Positions 51,654 to 59,293 of a stretch of DNA of 64,000 nt are shown here, in pieces. The stretch covers positions 82,862,118 to 82,926,117 of the forward strand of contig CM060317.1 in the NCBI GenBank assembly GCA_030674155.1. The letters are read 5' to 3'. Under the pieces are notes generated by a model that saw only the letters and a list, made by a program, of their open reading frames with translations, had not been told where the DNA came from and searched no databases. This DNA is from Stramonita haemastoma. Lineage: Eukaryota; Mollusca; Gastropoda; Neogastropoda; Muricidae. Numbering within the stretch: position 1 is the first letter of the stretch; the number at the start of each line of letters is the position of its first letter. Made by a program: the position numbers and the translations under genes.

Positions 51654-54600
51654 GTAGATAATTCTAAACGTTTTTAATTTTACTTGAAACATACAATGCA
51701 ATTCCAGTATATAAACATGACATAATTGCATGACTATAACAGTATGACAATAACTCTGGATGTTATACCTAAAAGTATTTAAGTGAAGTGATCTATCATC
51801 TCACAACACACACAGAGCAAATGCATTGTTTATTCAATGTGCCATCAGAGGGAGGAATGGAGAGAGATGCATATTGTCGATTGTTTTAGGTGGCAATCAA
51901 TGATTTAGTATGGGTAGGCTATATGATTATGCATTTATGATTTCCTAAGCCCTTTAAAAAGTCTTTAAATTTGATATTGAGGTATTCCCAAAGTCAGAAT
52001 GCAGCTACCTTCAAGGAGAGCAAAAATGGTCGCATACGAAAAATCTTATCCTTTGTGAAAAATCTCATCCTTTGTGAACCGTATGCATATTTAATGAGGA
52101 GTAGGCCTTTGCGCAAATGCTCACATTTTGCACATTTTTTTCTAGTTTTATACAACAATGCCACCATACTTTTTTTTCCCCCCATGACTGTGGTGGTTTT
52201 TAAACAGGAAAAGGGTTTTAGATATTTTATTTTCAGAGATAATAATTACCCAGATTTTAAGGGGGGGTTCAGGCACCTCTCCCTTAAACCTGTCTGCTGA
52301 AATATCTAATATTTATGAAGCTTTGCCTCAGGCATTAACAAATAGCCCTGGACATCTTTGCTATGGGGCAAAGACTAGGGTTCATGTGCTGGCTATGGTA
52401 AAACATTTCAAGTTCAGTATTGGACTTTTTTTTTTCTTTTTCTTTAGATCCCCCCTGATGATATAAACATTGGGTTTCTCTGCAATTTGAAGAATTTGGA
52501 CTCAATTTCAGGATTATGGTTGTCGCTGGCAAAAGTTTTGTTCGGTAGGGACAAGATTTAGCAATATTGTATGCATTACTAATAGTTGACCTTTAATGTT
52601 TGCAGACAACTCCACCACAGTGGACAAGCCAGCCAACACAATGGCGCTGGGGTCCACAGGTAAGTGCATAGAAAATGACAGTCGAGTAGGGATATTTTAT
52701 GCCCCTAATTTAAACTCGTTTATGAAAGCTCTGAACACTTACAAACAGATATATGAATGAGTTGTACAGATTACCAAACGAAAAGATTAGTGCATACAGG
52801 GAGCCAGACGCACAACTTCATTCTAATTGTTATTCTCACTGGCTACTCTTCCTTGTTCATAACCTTCCCACATGAAAGGACACCACTCCCACATTACAAC
52901 CTTGTGCATGGCACATGCACACACAATTACTTATTCATTGGATTTTAAGACCTGAGCATATGAAGATAAAAATTGTCTCCTCGAGGAAAAACTTGATCTT
53001 TATGTACTGTATAAACCCAATAGCTCTAGTCGTTGTTGGTTACTTGATCTCGTAAGCTTGTAGCTATCTCATAGCCAAAAAGTGAGACTGTAGAAAATGT
53101 ATATTGTTGCACACTGTTCTGGTCAGTCTTTTTATTATTTTTATTTTATTTTTTTATACCAAGGATAAAGGAATAAGCACTCGTGTGCTTTTTTTTCATC
53201 CAGTCCCCGTGTGTATGCAGTTTTGTAAATCTTATCTTTTCTCACCGGTACACAGTGGCCTACTCTTAAAAAAAGCGGAACAGGATTTAGCGTGTGCGCA
53301 AAATGTTCTGCATGCGTTACACACAGGGTCTCTGTTTATAGTCTTCATATTCAGTGTCTGGGCCAAGTCAAAGCAAACTACTTCCCATTACTGGATATTG
53401 AAAATATACACAAGCGGGGTGGTTATTAATGGATAGGTGAAGCGCTGTGCTATCAAGAGAAACTGCCTCTCTGGAACTTTTACAATTTCCCTTGCTGGTT
53501 TTTACGGTTAGATATTAACCTTATTAAGAATTTATTTATTTAAAAAAATTTTCAGTCTAGAATTGCATGGGGGAAAAGTATGAGTGTGAACAGTGCATGG
53601 TTTGTTTCCTACCCATTGTTAAGGGTAAATAGCTGTATAACCAAACCAAATACATGCACATTTTTCTCTTTCACTGATGTCTTTGATAGCCAAAGCTGTC
53701 GTGTGTAGGGTATTGTAAACCTATTCCTAAATTTAATCAGTTTTGTTAGATAATGCACAAAGCCTTGTTGATGACTGAGCTGCAATCACATAGCAGATGT
53801 ATATTGGCTAATCTCAATACTAGCTTGTCCTGTAGACCTCCAATGCATGCCATCTTTTTTACAGGTAATTCTTCCCAACACTGCACAAGCCTCTGTGCAC
53901 TAGTTGTTCCTGAGCCAACTTGGCACAAACTGCTGTATAGAAAGGAAAAGCTCTTAACAGCATGTACCATTGTATAAAGAACATACTACCAAAAAACAAA
54001 TTATGCTGAAAACCATTCTGGTCAAACCAAAGTAACTCATTTTACCAGACATGAAAATCTTTGTCTTTTGAAACAATTTTACCTTTGGCCATCTTGAGGG
54101 TGTTCAAATCTGTCAAGAAAACTTGGAAGTGTAGATATGTCTGTTGATTCCCAGGTTGCTACAATCCCAACAAGGCTGTTTTCACTTGAAAGGATTCTCA
54201 CATGAACCAATCTATCAAAGACATCCAAACAGGTGCACTCTGTCATTTCTGCAGAGTTCATAGGTCAGTTGGAATTTTACAAAGATCACCAAATTGAAGT
54301 ATGTGCACGTTTTGTAGGGACCTTGACAGTAGCCTATACAATCGACTATGCACAAGAAACTGACAGTTGATGAAAAGGCTCTTGTGGCCAATATCATTTG
54401 TACACCTTTTTCAATAGCTTGACCTTCAATTTAAGGCACTGATGTGTGTAATATGGAGAATGTCGAGGTCGAGCAAAGGTTTGTTAATCAACAGGCCTGC
54501 ATCTTTGGGGATTACATACTTTGGAAGTTATCAGGTTTGCTAATTAAATGAAACCTAAATAAGAGAGGCATTTTTGTCTCCTTGAACAGACTCTAGGAAA

Positions 54601-55407
54601 GCAACCACGATCAATTTATGTTTATATCAAAGAAGTTGTTCTTTGGATCAGTTTAAAGGTAAAGGTGTCCCATAACATAGGCTTTTTTCAGATCATAGAA
54701 TTCTCCACATTTCTGCGAATTTCCACTTTTTTCAAGCACATTTCCAATGGGGAAAAAATTTTCCGATCAAAACAAAACAGGATGATATTCTCAAATGATT
54801 CAAGTGTCATCAAAGGGTTCAGTTCTCACTCACTTGACTGGGTATCTAAAGCCGATAGAGGGCAGTGTTGAAAATTTCAAAATGGCTAGCATGTACGGAG
54901 AACTATCGGACTCGTGCTTATGGCGACAGAGGATGCAAAAATGCATGGGAGTGGGTGGATGGTGAAGTCAAGGTTGGGGATCGAAATGTGCAGATTGGCA
55001 AGCACATTCGCAAACTGGATGCGGGAAGCAAAGCGTTTTGCGAAGCTTGCCAGTGTGACATTATCTATGCTAGCTGTGGCCGCAGAGCGCTTGAAGACCA
55101 TTTGTAAATGGCAAAACACAAGAAGGTGATGACTCCATCCGCAGGAATACAACTCTTGCAGGCTGACACTGAGAAAAAGACTGCTCTGGACAGCACTCAG
55201 GACATCCAAGCAGGGAAGAAAACACGAGTGAAGAAACAAGCCACATTGTCCATCTTCTTCAGAAAATGAGAAACAGAACAAGTGTACATGTAAACAGGCA
55301 GACATAGGCAACACTACATACAGCACCCCCCCCCCCCCCCCCCCTCTTTTATTTTTTAAATCTGCAATTAGTTGCTTGATGTTTGTCCTCATTTCTCTCA
55401 CCCACTG

Positions 55408-55488
<81 letters not shown>

Positions 55489-55986
55489 TTTTCTCCTGGA
55501 GTTAACATCAGTGCTGACTCCACTTTCCCCAAAAGTCCTTCAGATGAGACTATAAACCAAGGCCCCGTGTGCGAATGCACGCAGAACATCTTGCGCAATG
55601 TTAAATCCTGTTCCACTTTTCAGAAGAGTAGGCCATCGTGTGCCAGTGGGAACATGACATTTTGTGATTTATAAAACTGCATACACATGGTGACTGGATG
55701 TAAAAATACACGAGTGCTTATCCCATTATCCTTGATATAAAAGAGATAAAGAATACTCTCTCTCTCTCTCTCTGTTTTTTGCGTTATTTTTTTCATAATA
55801 TTGATTTCCAGTGAGAAAAATATGTTAAAATGTTTTTAATCGTTTTTTTTTTCTTATTGGATTGCTCTCTTTGCAGCTGTCCCCTCAATTCTTATCTGTT
55901 TGATTTATTTAATTCATTATAATCAGTATATCTGTTCTGACATTGTTTGGGTCAGTTAGGGGTTATGTGTTTGTTGAATTCATAGG

Positions 55987-56057
<71 letters not shown>

Positions 56058-56505
56058 ATGGTTATCAATGTATCTAATGGGGAATATGCATGTCTTGAAA
56101 GTATACCTATTCTCTGAAATCATAGGTTGAACTTTTATTGTTTGTGATGGTGGTTTTTCTTTTGTTACATTTGTTGTTTTTGGGGTTGTTTTTTTTTGTT
56201 TTGTTTTCTGGTTTTTTTTCGTGTGCGTTTTTTTTTTTGGGGGGGTGGGGAGGCTGCTTTTCTCTAATCAGGGCAAGGGCCGGATGAAAAAAAAGTACAT
56301 GCATGCTTATTCTGTTACCCTTGGAATATAAAGATTATTCATTATTTTATTATCTCTCTCTCTGTTTTGCATTAACCATCATAGTTGTACACACAAACTT
56401 ATGTTACAGCTACCCAGAATAGATCTTTTTAAAACAAGTTTGACATACTCTGGTGGTTCTTTATGGAAGGTCTGGATTTGGTCTCTCTGTGTCCTCTCTC
56501 TCTCT

Positions 56506-56566
<61 letters not shown>

Positions 56567-57472
56567 CACGCACAGAGACACAGACAGTACACACACACAC
56601 ACACACATGCCTCCAAATTGCCTTTAAAATGCTAAAAAATGTTTTCGGTCGGGGACCTTCGCCCCCCTGGGCTCCCCAGCGGGGCTTTTCCCCTGCACCC
56701 CACTGGGGCCTAAGCGGCCCTGGACCCCGGCTTAGTTTCCCGTTTTTTTCTCTCTACCAATTCTATGCTCTGTTTTTTACATGCACAAAAATCTGCTGAA
56801 ACGGAATTAATTGGGTGTTTGAAAGATGGATAAGAGATTATACTGATATTCAATCGCAAGGTTAATGCAAATATCGCCTGTGTGGTAGGTGGCGCTATAA
56901 ACAATAGAATTGGATTGGATTGGAGGTTAATAGCAAAACTTGAAAAAAAGACAATGGAATAGAATGAGAAGGCATACAACTTATAAGGAGGGAGGTTACA
57001 TGGAGTAAAGAAAATTCCTAGGAGAGGATACTTCTACATTGAAAGGGCCTCGGACATCTCCACAAGGGCAGGGTTTTCAGTATACAGCCAAAATTATCAT
57101 TAAAAAAAACAAATGGCTCTAGTCGGAACTGTACCTCAATTACATCCACAAGAATTGGAAGAAAAAGATGATCATACTAGGTGAAGCTTGGTGCAAATGT
57201 ATATGACTATTGAAAGAAATTGTGTGGTAAAACTGGACACAAACTTTATAAGCAACTAAAACCACATTAAATCCACCCATGTTACTGGGCTGTTAAAAGA
57301 AAATCATTTTGTTTGACAGAGTCCAAGCCAGCAAGCACTAGCAAGTAATCCAGGATACGTGTGGGCTGCTATGCATGCAAGTCCAGACTTGATGTATGCA
57401 CAACCACCACCTCCACAAACATACCAGGCTGCAGAGATGGATCCAGCATTTGTTGAAGGTGCACCTGTAGAG
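16443..57472 (+). CDS. boll: boule-like (DAZ family) RNA-binding protein, nine exons, 5' end missing
   Basis: The coding exons are 16443-16562, 18816-18907, 26417-26474, 29028-29087, 32684-32702, 47006-47121, 49972-50049, 52606-52659 and 57320-57472. All introns are GT-AG and the phases join into one frame of 250 residues. Residues 24-110 form an RRM: RNP2 IFVGGI at 32-37, RNP1 KGYGFVTF at 70-77, and the DAZ-family RRM ending NIGPAVRKQ at 102-110. Residues 131-142 (VPYTYQNGMAIF) match the most conserved stretch after the RRM in animal Boule proteins. The rest is rich in Pro, Gln and Tyr. Boule is the ancestral DAZ family member; the family binds mRNA 3'UTRs in germ-cell cytoplasm and promotes translation needed for meiosis, and that role here is inferred. 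Human BOULE is about 283 residues, so little is missing: the first residues and perhaps a short C-terminus. Identification is firm, the terminal exons are not. Confidence 0.95.
16563..18815 (+). other. boule intron 1 of the recognised set
   Basis: 2,253 bp with no recognised transposon or second gene. Open frames here lack homology. Confidence 0.7.
18816..18907 (+). CDS. boll: boule exon 2: RRM helix 1 to loop 3
   Basis: This exon has 92 nt, starting in phase 0 and ending with two bases of a Gly codon. The acceptor is gtgggtttcag and the donor AAAGG|gtgaat. It encodes TAETELKQYFSAFGPVKDAK and then IIADRAGVSKG, which are RRM helix 1, beta-2, beta-3 and the start of RNP1. The DRAGVSKG string is a hallmark of Boule/DAZ RRMs. 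Confidence 0.95.
18908..19322 (+). other. start of boule intron 2
   Basis: Unique-looking AT-rich sequence up to the first LTR-like element. Confidence 0.6.
19327..21312 (+). mobile_element. 2 kb LTR-like element B, copy 1
   Basis: It begins TGTAGAGGGTCCTACACGGG and ends GTGAGGGGGGTTACA. It is flanked by CACA at 19323-19326 and 21313-21316. It is 1,986 bp with no ORF. It contains nested tandem repeats: a catttactttaggacagatg block of about 60 bp repeated at about 20038, 20100 and 20308, and a duplicated unit of about 297 bp (20493 versus 20790). The TG...CA ends and 4-bp duplication suggest a solo LTR of unusual length. A Ginger-like DNA transposon derivative is an alternative. Confidence 0.75.
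21317..22080 (+). other. intronic sequence between element B copies
   Basis: Nothing recognised. A 260-nt open frame (21389-21649) has no homology that I can see. Confidence 0.5.
22085..24212 (+). mobile_element. 2 kb LTR-like element B, copy 2, with nested SINE
   Basis: It begins TGTAACGGGTCCTACACGGG and ends GGGGGGTTACA, so the six terminal bases form a perfect inverted repeat. The flanks are GATG (22081-22084) and GATA (24213-24216), a duplication with one change. It is 2,128 bp, of which about 342 bp is an inserted SINE (22227-22568). Removing it leaves about 1.78 kb colinear with copy 1, one internal repeat unit shorter. Confidence 0.75.
22227..22568 (-). mobile_element. SINE A, full length, nested in element B
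   Basis: The flanking target duplication is CTTAT (22222-22226 and 22569-22573), and the uninterrupted element B copies read acttatgggcc at this point. On the minus strand it has an A box TAGCCTAGTGG, a B box GGTTCGAATCC, a body of about 250 bp and an AATAAATAAATAAA tail. It is the best reference copy in the window. Confidence 0.9.
24217..24935 (+). other. intronic sequence
   Basis: No feature recognised. Confidence 0.5.
24936..25262 (+). mobile_element. SINE A, near full length
   Basis: Head GGGATAGCCTAGTGGTCAGA, B box GGGTTCGATTCCC near 24990, then the shared body up to gtgcttattccattattct. The A+T tail is lost. Confidence 0.88.
25580..26324 (+). mobile_element. LTR-like element B, copy 3, internally deleted
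   Basis: It is flanked by a perfect CACT duplication (25576-25579 and 26325-26328). The left 540 bp and the right 200 bp match copies 1 and 2, joined near 26125, so about 1.2-1.3 kb of the interior, including the tandem repeats, is missing. It is in the same orientation as the others and ends 92 bp before boule exon 3. Confidence 0.78.
26417..26474 (+). CDS. boll: boule exon 3: RNP1 and helix 2
   Basis: This exon has 58 nt. Its first base completes the split Gly codon of KGYGFVTF, and it continues FENQEDADRIIKKE. The acceptor is gttagcag and the donor GAG|gtacgt. It starts only 92 nt after the third copy of the 2 kb LTR-like element that fills intron 2. Confidence 0.95.
26475..29027 (+). other. 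boule intron 3
   Basis: 2,553 bp containing G runs at 26676-26690 and 26973-26988, poly-A at 27250-27285 and a SINE A fragment at 28222-28400. No other gene is recognised. Confidence 0.7.
28222..28400 (+). mobile_element. SINE A, 5'-truncated fragment
   Basis: It carries ggatgagactagaaaccaag, then gcagaacatcttgcacacat and ccatcgtgtgctggtagga, with no tRNA-like head. Its end cagcatgcacacaggtg matches the end of the window's last SINE. Confidence 0.75.
29028..29087 (+). CDS. boll: boule exon 4: end of the RRM
   Basis: This exon has 60 nt and 20 codons, phase 0 at both ends, encoding ADNLIFKDRKLNIGPAVRKQ. The acceptor is tctttgacag and the donor CAG|gtgagt. The KLNIGPA(V/I)RKQ ending closes the RRM in the same way as in vertebrate BOULE. 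Confidence 0.95.
29088..31870 (+). other. boule intron 4, first part
   Basis: A 19-G run lies at 29178-29196 and a CT stretch at 29396-29414. An open frame at 29567-29827 has no recognised homology. No transposon family is identified. Confidence 0.6.
31873..32160 (-). mobile_element. RTE-type LINE 3' end, minus strand
   Basis: The minus strand reads aagctaaagtggtac (KLKWY), ggagacaaaagaggcagaca (basic GRQR region), gggaagacaacatcagcgag (WEDNISEW) and ends gtgcccccacggtccacggg. This is the same 3' region as the RTE copies ending at 16258 and 39943. It is 5'-truncated. Confidence 0.8.
32336..32400. repeat. short dispersed repeat, also at 51065-51130
   Basis: The two stretches share atgcattaaatcatgtgtaa (atgcattgaatcctgtgtaa in the other), then cagac and agcagagctcag. 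Nature unknown. Confidence 0.6.
32446..32468. repeat. 23-G run
   Basis: A pure homopolymer. Confidence 0.97.
32684..32702 (+). CDS. boll: boule micro-exon 5 (19 nt)
   Basis: A long T-rich acceptor (tttgttttag) precedes GTC TTA CCA AGA CCA TAT G, followed by a consensus donor gtgagt. It encodes VLPRPY plus the first base of an Asp codon. The micro-exon is required for phase: exon 4 ends in phase 0, while exon 6 needs one preceding base. It is too short for most gene predictors, but both splice sites are strong and the phases fit exactly. Confidence 0.85.
32703..33950 (+). other. start of boule intron 5
   Basis: Unassigned AT-rich sequence. Confidence 0.5.
33955..34224 (-). mobile_element. 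SINE A with internal deletion
   Basis: The minus strand has a head near 34200 (GGATAGCCAAGTAGTCAGAA) and the body ends in gatataaaaggagcaaa. The block between the gaacag and gtctcatc positions of other copies is missing. Confidence 0.75.
34225..36589 (+). other. boule intron 5, unassigned part
   Basis: AT-rich sequence with no recognised family. A duplicated short motif, gctactggtaaccatgtaa, occurs at 36438-36457 and 36479-36497. Confidence 0.5.
36590..39943 (+). mobile_element. RTE-type LINE, decayed, endonuclease to RT
   Basis: The APE endonuclease blocks are visible across frames: TIGTWNV near 36725, WHILGLCEV near 36805, NITVIQAYAHTSD near 37010, LVVQGDWNA near 37130, IDHIM near 37350 and SDHDLV near 37430. 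The RT blocks follow: ADNIPAELVQAGG near 38100, DFKKAFNRVWHAAL near 38450, LHFTDDIDGLAG at 38740 (the catalytic FxDD motif), and a C-terminal KLKWYEHVTR ... GRPRKGWEDNIGEWTG at 39710-39840. Stops (TGA at 38359-38361) and frameshifts make it inactive. Another LINE fragment is inserted at 39219-39650. It lies on the same strand as boule, inside intron 5. Confidence 0.88.
39219..39650 (+). mobile_element. I-like LINE 3' end nested in the RTE element
   Basis: It is flanked by GCATAACAG (39210-39218) and GCATAATAG (39651-39659), a 9-bp target duplication with one change. It starts at tgtcgggatgttcaggatat in the ORF end, includes the RDVPPDT..LLRESGFFRLI coding tail (one-base insertion) and the whole 3' UTR, and ends with ATTGG repeats. 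Confidence 0.85.
39944..42499 (+). other. boule intron 5, AT-rich part
   Basis: Poly-T/A-rich tracts at about 40650-40735, 41074-41098 and 41860-41877, and a C run at 41980-41996. No gene or family is recognised. Confidence 0.55.
42514..42807 (+). mobile_element. tRNA-derived SINE C with a 14-bp target duplication
   Basis: It is flanked by ACATGCCAGGGGTA at 42500-42513 and 42808-42821. The A box TAGCCTAGTGG is at 42524-42534 and the B box GGTTCGATCCC at 42568-42577 or so. The central part contains cccttggaaaaggcacttta, like the conserved central domains of widespread metazoan SINEs, followed by actggcgtcctatccagt. It is the only copy seen here, nearly intact, and unrelated in body to SINE A. 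Confidence 0.92.
42822..44056 (+). other. boule intron 5, unassigned part
   Basis: Poly-T at about 43230-43254 and a CT tract at 43345-43442. A 20-bp direct duplication gtaaaggagggtgaaaa occurs at about 43592 and 43617. Confidence 0.55.
43345..43442. repeat. (CT)n microsatellite
   Basis: About 98 bp with several interruptions. Confidence 0.95.
44057..44082 (+). CDS. candidate alternative terminal exon inside intron 5
   Basis: The acceptor cttccttgtgtttcag at 44041-44056 is good. Joined to the phase-1 micro-exon, it would add VKKAMKHL and a stop at 44080-44082. An AATAAA at 44918-44923 followed by GT-rich sequence would supply a 3' end. The region from 44.06 to 44.95 kb is free of recognised repeats. 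The product would keep the RRM and lose the DAZ stretch. There is no protein homology to support it. Confidence 0.15.
44083..47005 (+). other. end of boule intron 5
   Basis: Low in repeats. It contains an AATAAA at 44918-44923 with GT-rich sequence after it. No homology is seen for the open frame at 45864-46169. Confidence 0.5.
47006..47121 (+). CDS. boll: boule exon 6: DAZ-type conserved stretch
   Basis: This exon has 116 nt. Its first two bases complete the Asp codon, and then come 38 codons containing PPGTVLFTNGVPYTYQNGMA and IFQSPEGSYPVPQPQ. The acceptor is ctgtcattttag and the donor CAG|gtaaat. The TNGVPYTYQNGMA(I)F core aligns with the VPYTYHNG-like stretch of vertebrate BOULE. Intron 5, directly upstream, is the largest at 14.3 kb and carries an RTE element. 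Confidence 0.94.
47327..47434. repeat. T-rich low-complexity tract
   Basis: About 108 bp, almost all T with TTA interruptions. Confidence 0.95.
48559..48611. repeat. (AC)n microsatellite
   Basis: A 53-bp uninterrupted repeat. Confidence 0.97.
48700..49425 (+). mobile_element. I-like LINE 3' end, split by a SINE
   Basis: The left piece (gggatgttccaccagagacc ... gagagaatctggcttttt) and the right piece (ctctaaggacaag ... cctaggctgacccttatgg ... gtcccgatatggtctgtgtg) match the 3' end at 14779-15430. SINE A sits between them. The ATTGG tail is missing. Confidence 0.75.
48808..49146 (-). mobile_element. SINE A, near full length
   Basis: The minus strand has the head GGGATAACCTAGCGGTCAGA, the B box GGGTTCAATTCCC, and a body ending in gatataaaacagaaaaa. 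It is nested in a LINE 3' UTR. Confidence 0.85.
49972..50049 (+). CDS. boll: boule exon 7: Pro/Tyr-rich segment
   Basis: This exon has 78 nt and 26 codons, phase 0 at both ends, with acceptor gtcattgacag and donor CCT|gtaagt. It encodes PAYTATVMVPPAQTVYMAPQ followed by YSPYQP, resembling the VMVAQPIYQQPAYHY region of BOULE. Because it is a multiple of three with phase 0 borders, it could be skipped without changing the frame. Confidence 0.92.
50050..52605 (+). other. boule intron 7
   Basis: 2,556 bp holding the large G-rich tract at 51481-51652, the short dispersed repeat at 51065-51130 and a repeat X fragment at 51985-52020 (minus strand). Nothing else is recognised. Confidence 0.7.
51556..51652. 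repeat. very long G-rich tract with a 49-G run
   Basis: G runs of 5-9 separated by single T or A are followed by 49 uninterrupted G at 51604-51652. A 15-G run sits nearby at 51481-51495. Confidence 0.97.
52606..52659 (+). CDS. boll: boule exon 8: Trp/Gln-rich segment
   Basis: This exon has 54 nt and 18 codons, phase 0 at both ends, with acceptor atgtttgcag and donor CAG|gtaagt. It encodes TTPPQWTSQPTQWRWGPQ, which matches the TTQYLPGQWQWSVPQ segment of vertebrate BOULE in position and in its paired tryptophans. Confidence 0.92.
53125..53350 (-). mobile_element. SINE A, head missing
   Basis: On the plus strand it reads ataccaaggataaaggaata, gcactcgtgtgctttttttt, gcgcaaaatgttctgcatgc. It ends before the tRNA-like head. 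Confidence 0.8.
55412..55487. repeat. (CT)n microsatellite
   Basis: A 76-bp CT repeat 68 bp after a 19-C run (55326-55344). Confidence 0.97.
55493..55750 (+). mobile_element. SINE A, head missing
   Basis: It starts at ctcctggagttaacatcagt and runs through the whole body to gatataaaagagataaagaa. It interrupts relic E copy 2. Confidence 0.83.
55990..56056. repeat. (CT)n microsatellite
   Basis: An uninterrupted CT repeat. Confidence 0.97.
56270..56340 (+). mobile_element. SINE A tail fragment
   Basis: It contains gggccggatgaaaaaaaagt and catgcttattctgttaccct, the last part of the SINE A body. Confidence 0.65.
56511..56563. repeat. (CT)n microsatellite
   Basis: A 53-bp CT repeat followed by a CA-rich stretch. 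Confidence 0.96.
56645..56740. repeat. GC-rich patch with repeated CCCTGG/CCCC motifs
   Basis: A short strongly GC-rich segment (gacctt cgcccccctgggct ... ctggaccccggcttagtttc) in AT-rich surroundings. It probably belongs to the transposon relic next to it, but the family is unknown. Confidence 0.45.
56865..56925 (+). mobile_element. LINE tail fragment with ATTGG repeats
   Basis: It carries aatatcgcctgtgtggtagg, gcgctataa and attggattggattgg, like the ends of the I-like LINE copies. Confidence 0.5.
57320..57472 (+). CDS. boll: boule exon 9: C-terminal Pro/Gln-rich segment
   Basis: This exon has 153 nt and 51 codons from acceptor gtttgacag. It encodes an Ala/Pro/Gln-rich segment including NPGYVWAAMHASPDLMYAQ and ending EGAPVE. 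A possible donor, gtaatc, follows at 57473. If it is not used, translation continues for eight codons (VIQSHYTL) to TAA at 57497-57499, which would make this the last coding exon. The donor is weaker than all the others in the gene because it lacks G at +5, so read-through is a real possibility. Confidence 0.9.
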
Positions 57473-57499
57473 GTAATCCAAAGTCATTATACCCTTTAA

Positions 57500-59290
57500 T
57501 GTTAACAAGAAAATGAACTATATTTTTGGAGAAGTGGGGGGGGGGGGGGGGGTGTTGTCAAATATATGCACTCTAATATTAGATAAAAGGTAGTGGTCTG
57601 TTTTTAATTTCGGTGATTTTATTTATATGCAATGAACTCTCTTTTTTTTCTTTTTTTTTTGGGCTTGTTCATCACCATGTACAGTCTAAGCTATAATGGA
57701 TTTTGTCAAAGCATCCAATTAACTTTATTATGATTTTATCAAACAAAATCCATTTTACATTGGTTATTGTAAGTGTGCTGTCCAGTAAGTAGAAGTCGTG
57801 TTGCTGAAAATTTTACATATTTTCATTATTTATATACAAAAGAGTGAGCAAGTTTAGTAGAAAGGAATCTCCTGCCCCAAGGTCTTTTTCAAGCTATGGT
57901 CTCATTCAAATGTATATTTTTGACTGAAATAATCATTTCCATTGTTTTTGTACAGTGTTGAGCTTGCTTTGTGTTCAGTAATCATCATCATTTATTTACA
58001 CATCTTGCAATCGATCTATATAATTTGTACATTCCAGTTAAAATAATAAATCATTTTGTATATGTGTGTGTGTGCAGCACATATACTGCGTACATGTGCG
58101 TTATATATAAATATTGCATTTTGAGATGTGCTTCAGGTATTTTCAAATTTACCATTTTAAAGGATTAATCATACAAATTAAGCCATATGTAAAATGAAGA
58201 TGTCATGGGTATAAGTTACATGTCAAGGATATGTATGAACACTGGGAAACAAGAAGGCTTGAGTAGATCAAGTCTGTGCAGAAAAATAGTCAATTTGACT
58301 GTGACAATTCATGTATTTTACCAATAAAACTGTCAACAAAATTACTGCGCCTGTTCATGGAATGAATGTGTGATTGAAGCAGAGTAATTAGAAGAATGCA
58401 TAAGATCAAAGCATGAAATGGTAATTCATGAACTTTATGGATAGTAATTTCATTTATCTTGTATGTTTAGGGCACAAACCAGGTTTTACAATGTGAATGT
58501 TCTTATAGGGCATTGTACTGATAATCATGCCATAGGAACTTAAGTGTTCACCTTTAAATGGACTATCCAGAGTTGATCTTTTATTTAAAAATCATTTTGA
58601 AGATTCTTACAATAACAGATTTTGAAGTTAAATCCAGTTAACAAAAAATATGTTAACACAATACAAAAAGTGTTGTATAGATGAATAAAGGCAGGCAGCC
58701 ACTTGCTGTGAAAAGCTTATCTGAAAAGAAGCAGCTTGAAAGGGGGTTAAACCTTTTTTCTTTAAAAAAAAAAAAAAAAATAGCATAGGGTGTGAGTGAT
58801 GTGTGTATGGATGCAGATATATGTTCAAGAAAATAGTAAAGTGAATCAGCATGTTTTCTTTAATACACGCGTCACAGGTCCAATTTTTTCTGGAGATATA
58901 TTTTTATCTTTACATGATCTTGCACACACTTAGCCATGACGCATGCGCTAAGCATGCATGCATGTATATTTACTCAACAGAAACAAATAAAACTTTAAAA
59001 ACCTGTGTATGTGTACAAACACTCAAAACATGTTTGTAAGGAAAGTAACCAGAACTTTGTAGCAAGAAATCTGCTGTGAGGATGATATATATATTGCAAA
59101 GGAGGAGTGAATAACAAGTTTATAAAGTGATCCATCTTGCCTGTTCTTGTAACCCATCTAAATAATGCCAATGAAAGTAAACAACAATCCATCATAGCAC
59201 ACTACACACAGATATTCACATATGTAAACACTAACCAACATAGGCCTCCTCAGTGAAGTCCATAAAACCATAATATGCTAAGTGCTCATT
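57500..59290 (+). other. boule 3' UTR or last intron
   Basis: A 17-G run lies at 57536-57552. AATAAA occurs at about 58045, 58323 and 58984. No transposon is recognised. Whether this is 3' UTR or intron depends on whether the donor at 57473 is used. Confidence 0.5.
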
Positions 59291-59293
59291 ACT

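Larger units (their letters stand above)
54661..56640 (+). pseudogene. zinc-finger transposon relic E, copy 2
   Basis: The frame from 54865 to a stop at 55105-55107 encodes RAYGDRGCKNAWEWVDGEVK, then VGDRNVQIGKHIRKLDAGSK, then AFCEACQCDIIYASCGRRAL and EDHL. If the stop is ignored, MAKHKK follows. CxxC with a later HL...KHKK suggests a BED/U1-like C2H2 finger, the usual N-terminus of hAT-like transposase proteins. A further in-frame stretch ends KKTRVKKQATLSIFFRK near 55268. The unit continues through CT tracts and an inserted SINE to the catactctggtggttcttta block at about 56440. Confidence 0.55.
52660..57319 (+). other. boule intron 8
   Basis: 4,660 bp with SINE A pieces, the second zinc-finger transposon relic, three CT tracts and a GC-rich patch. 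53351-54660 shows nothing recognised. Confidence 0.7.
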
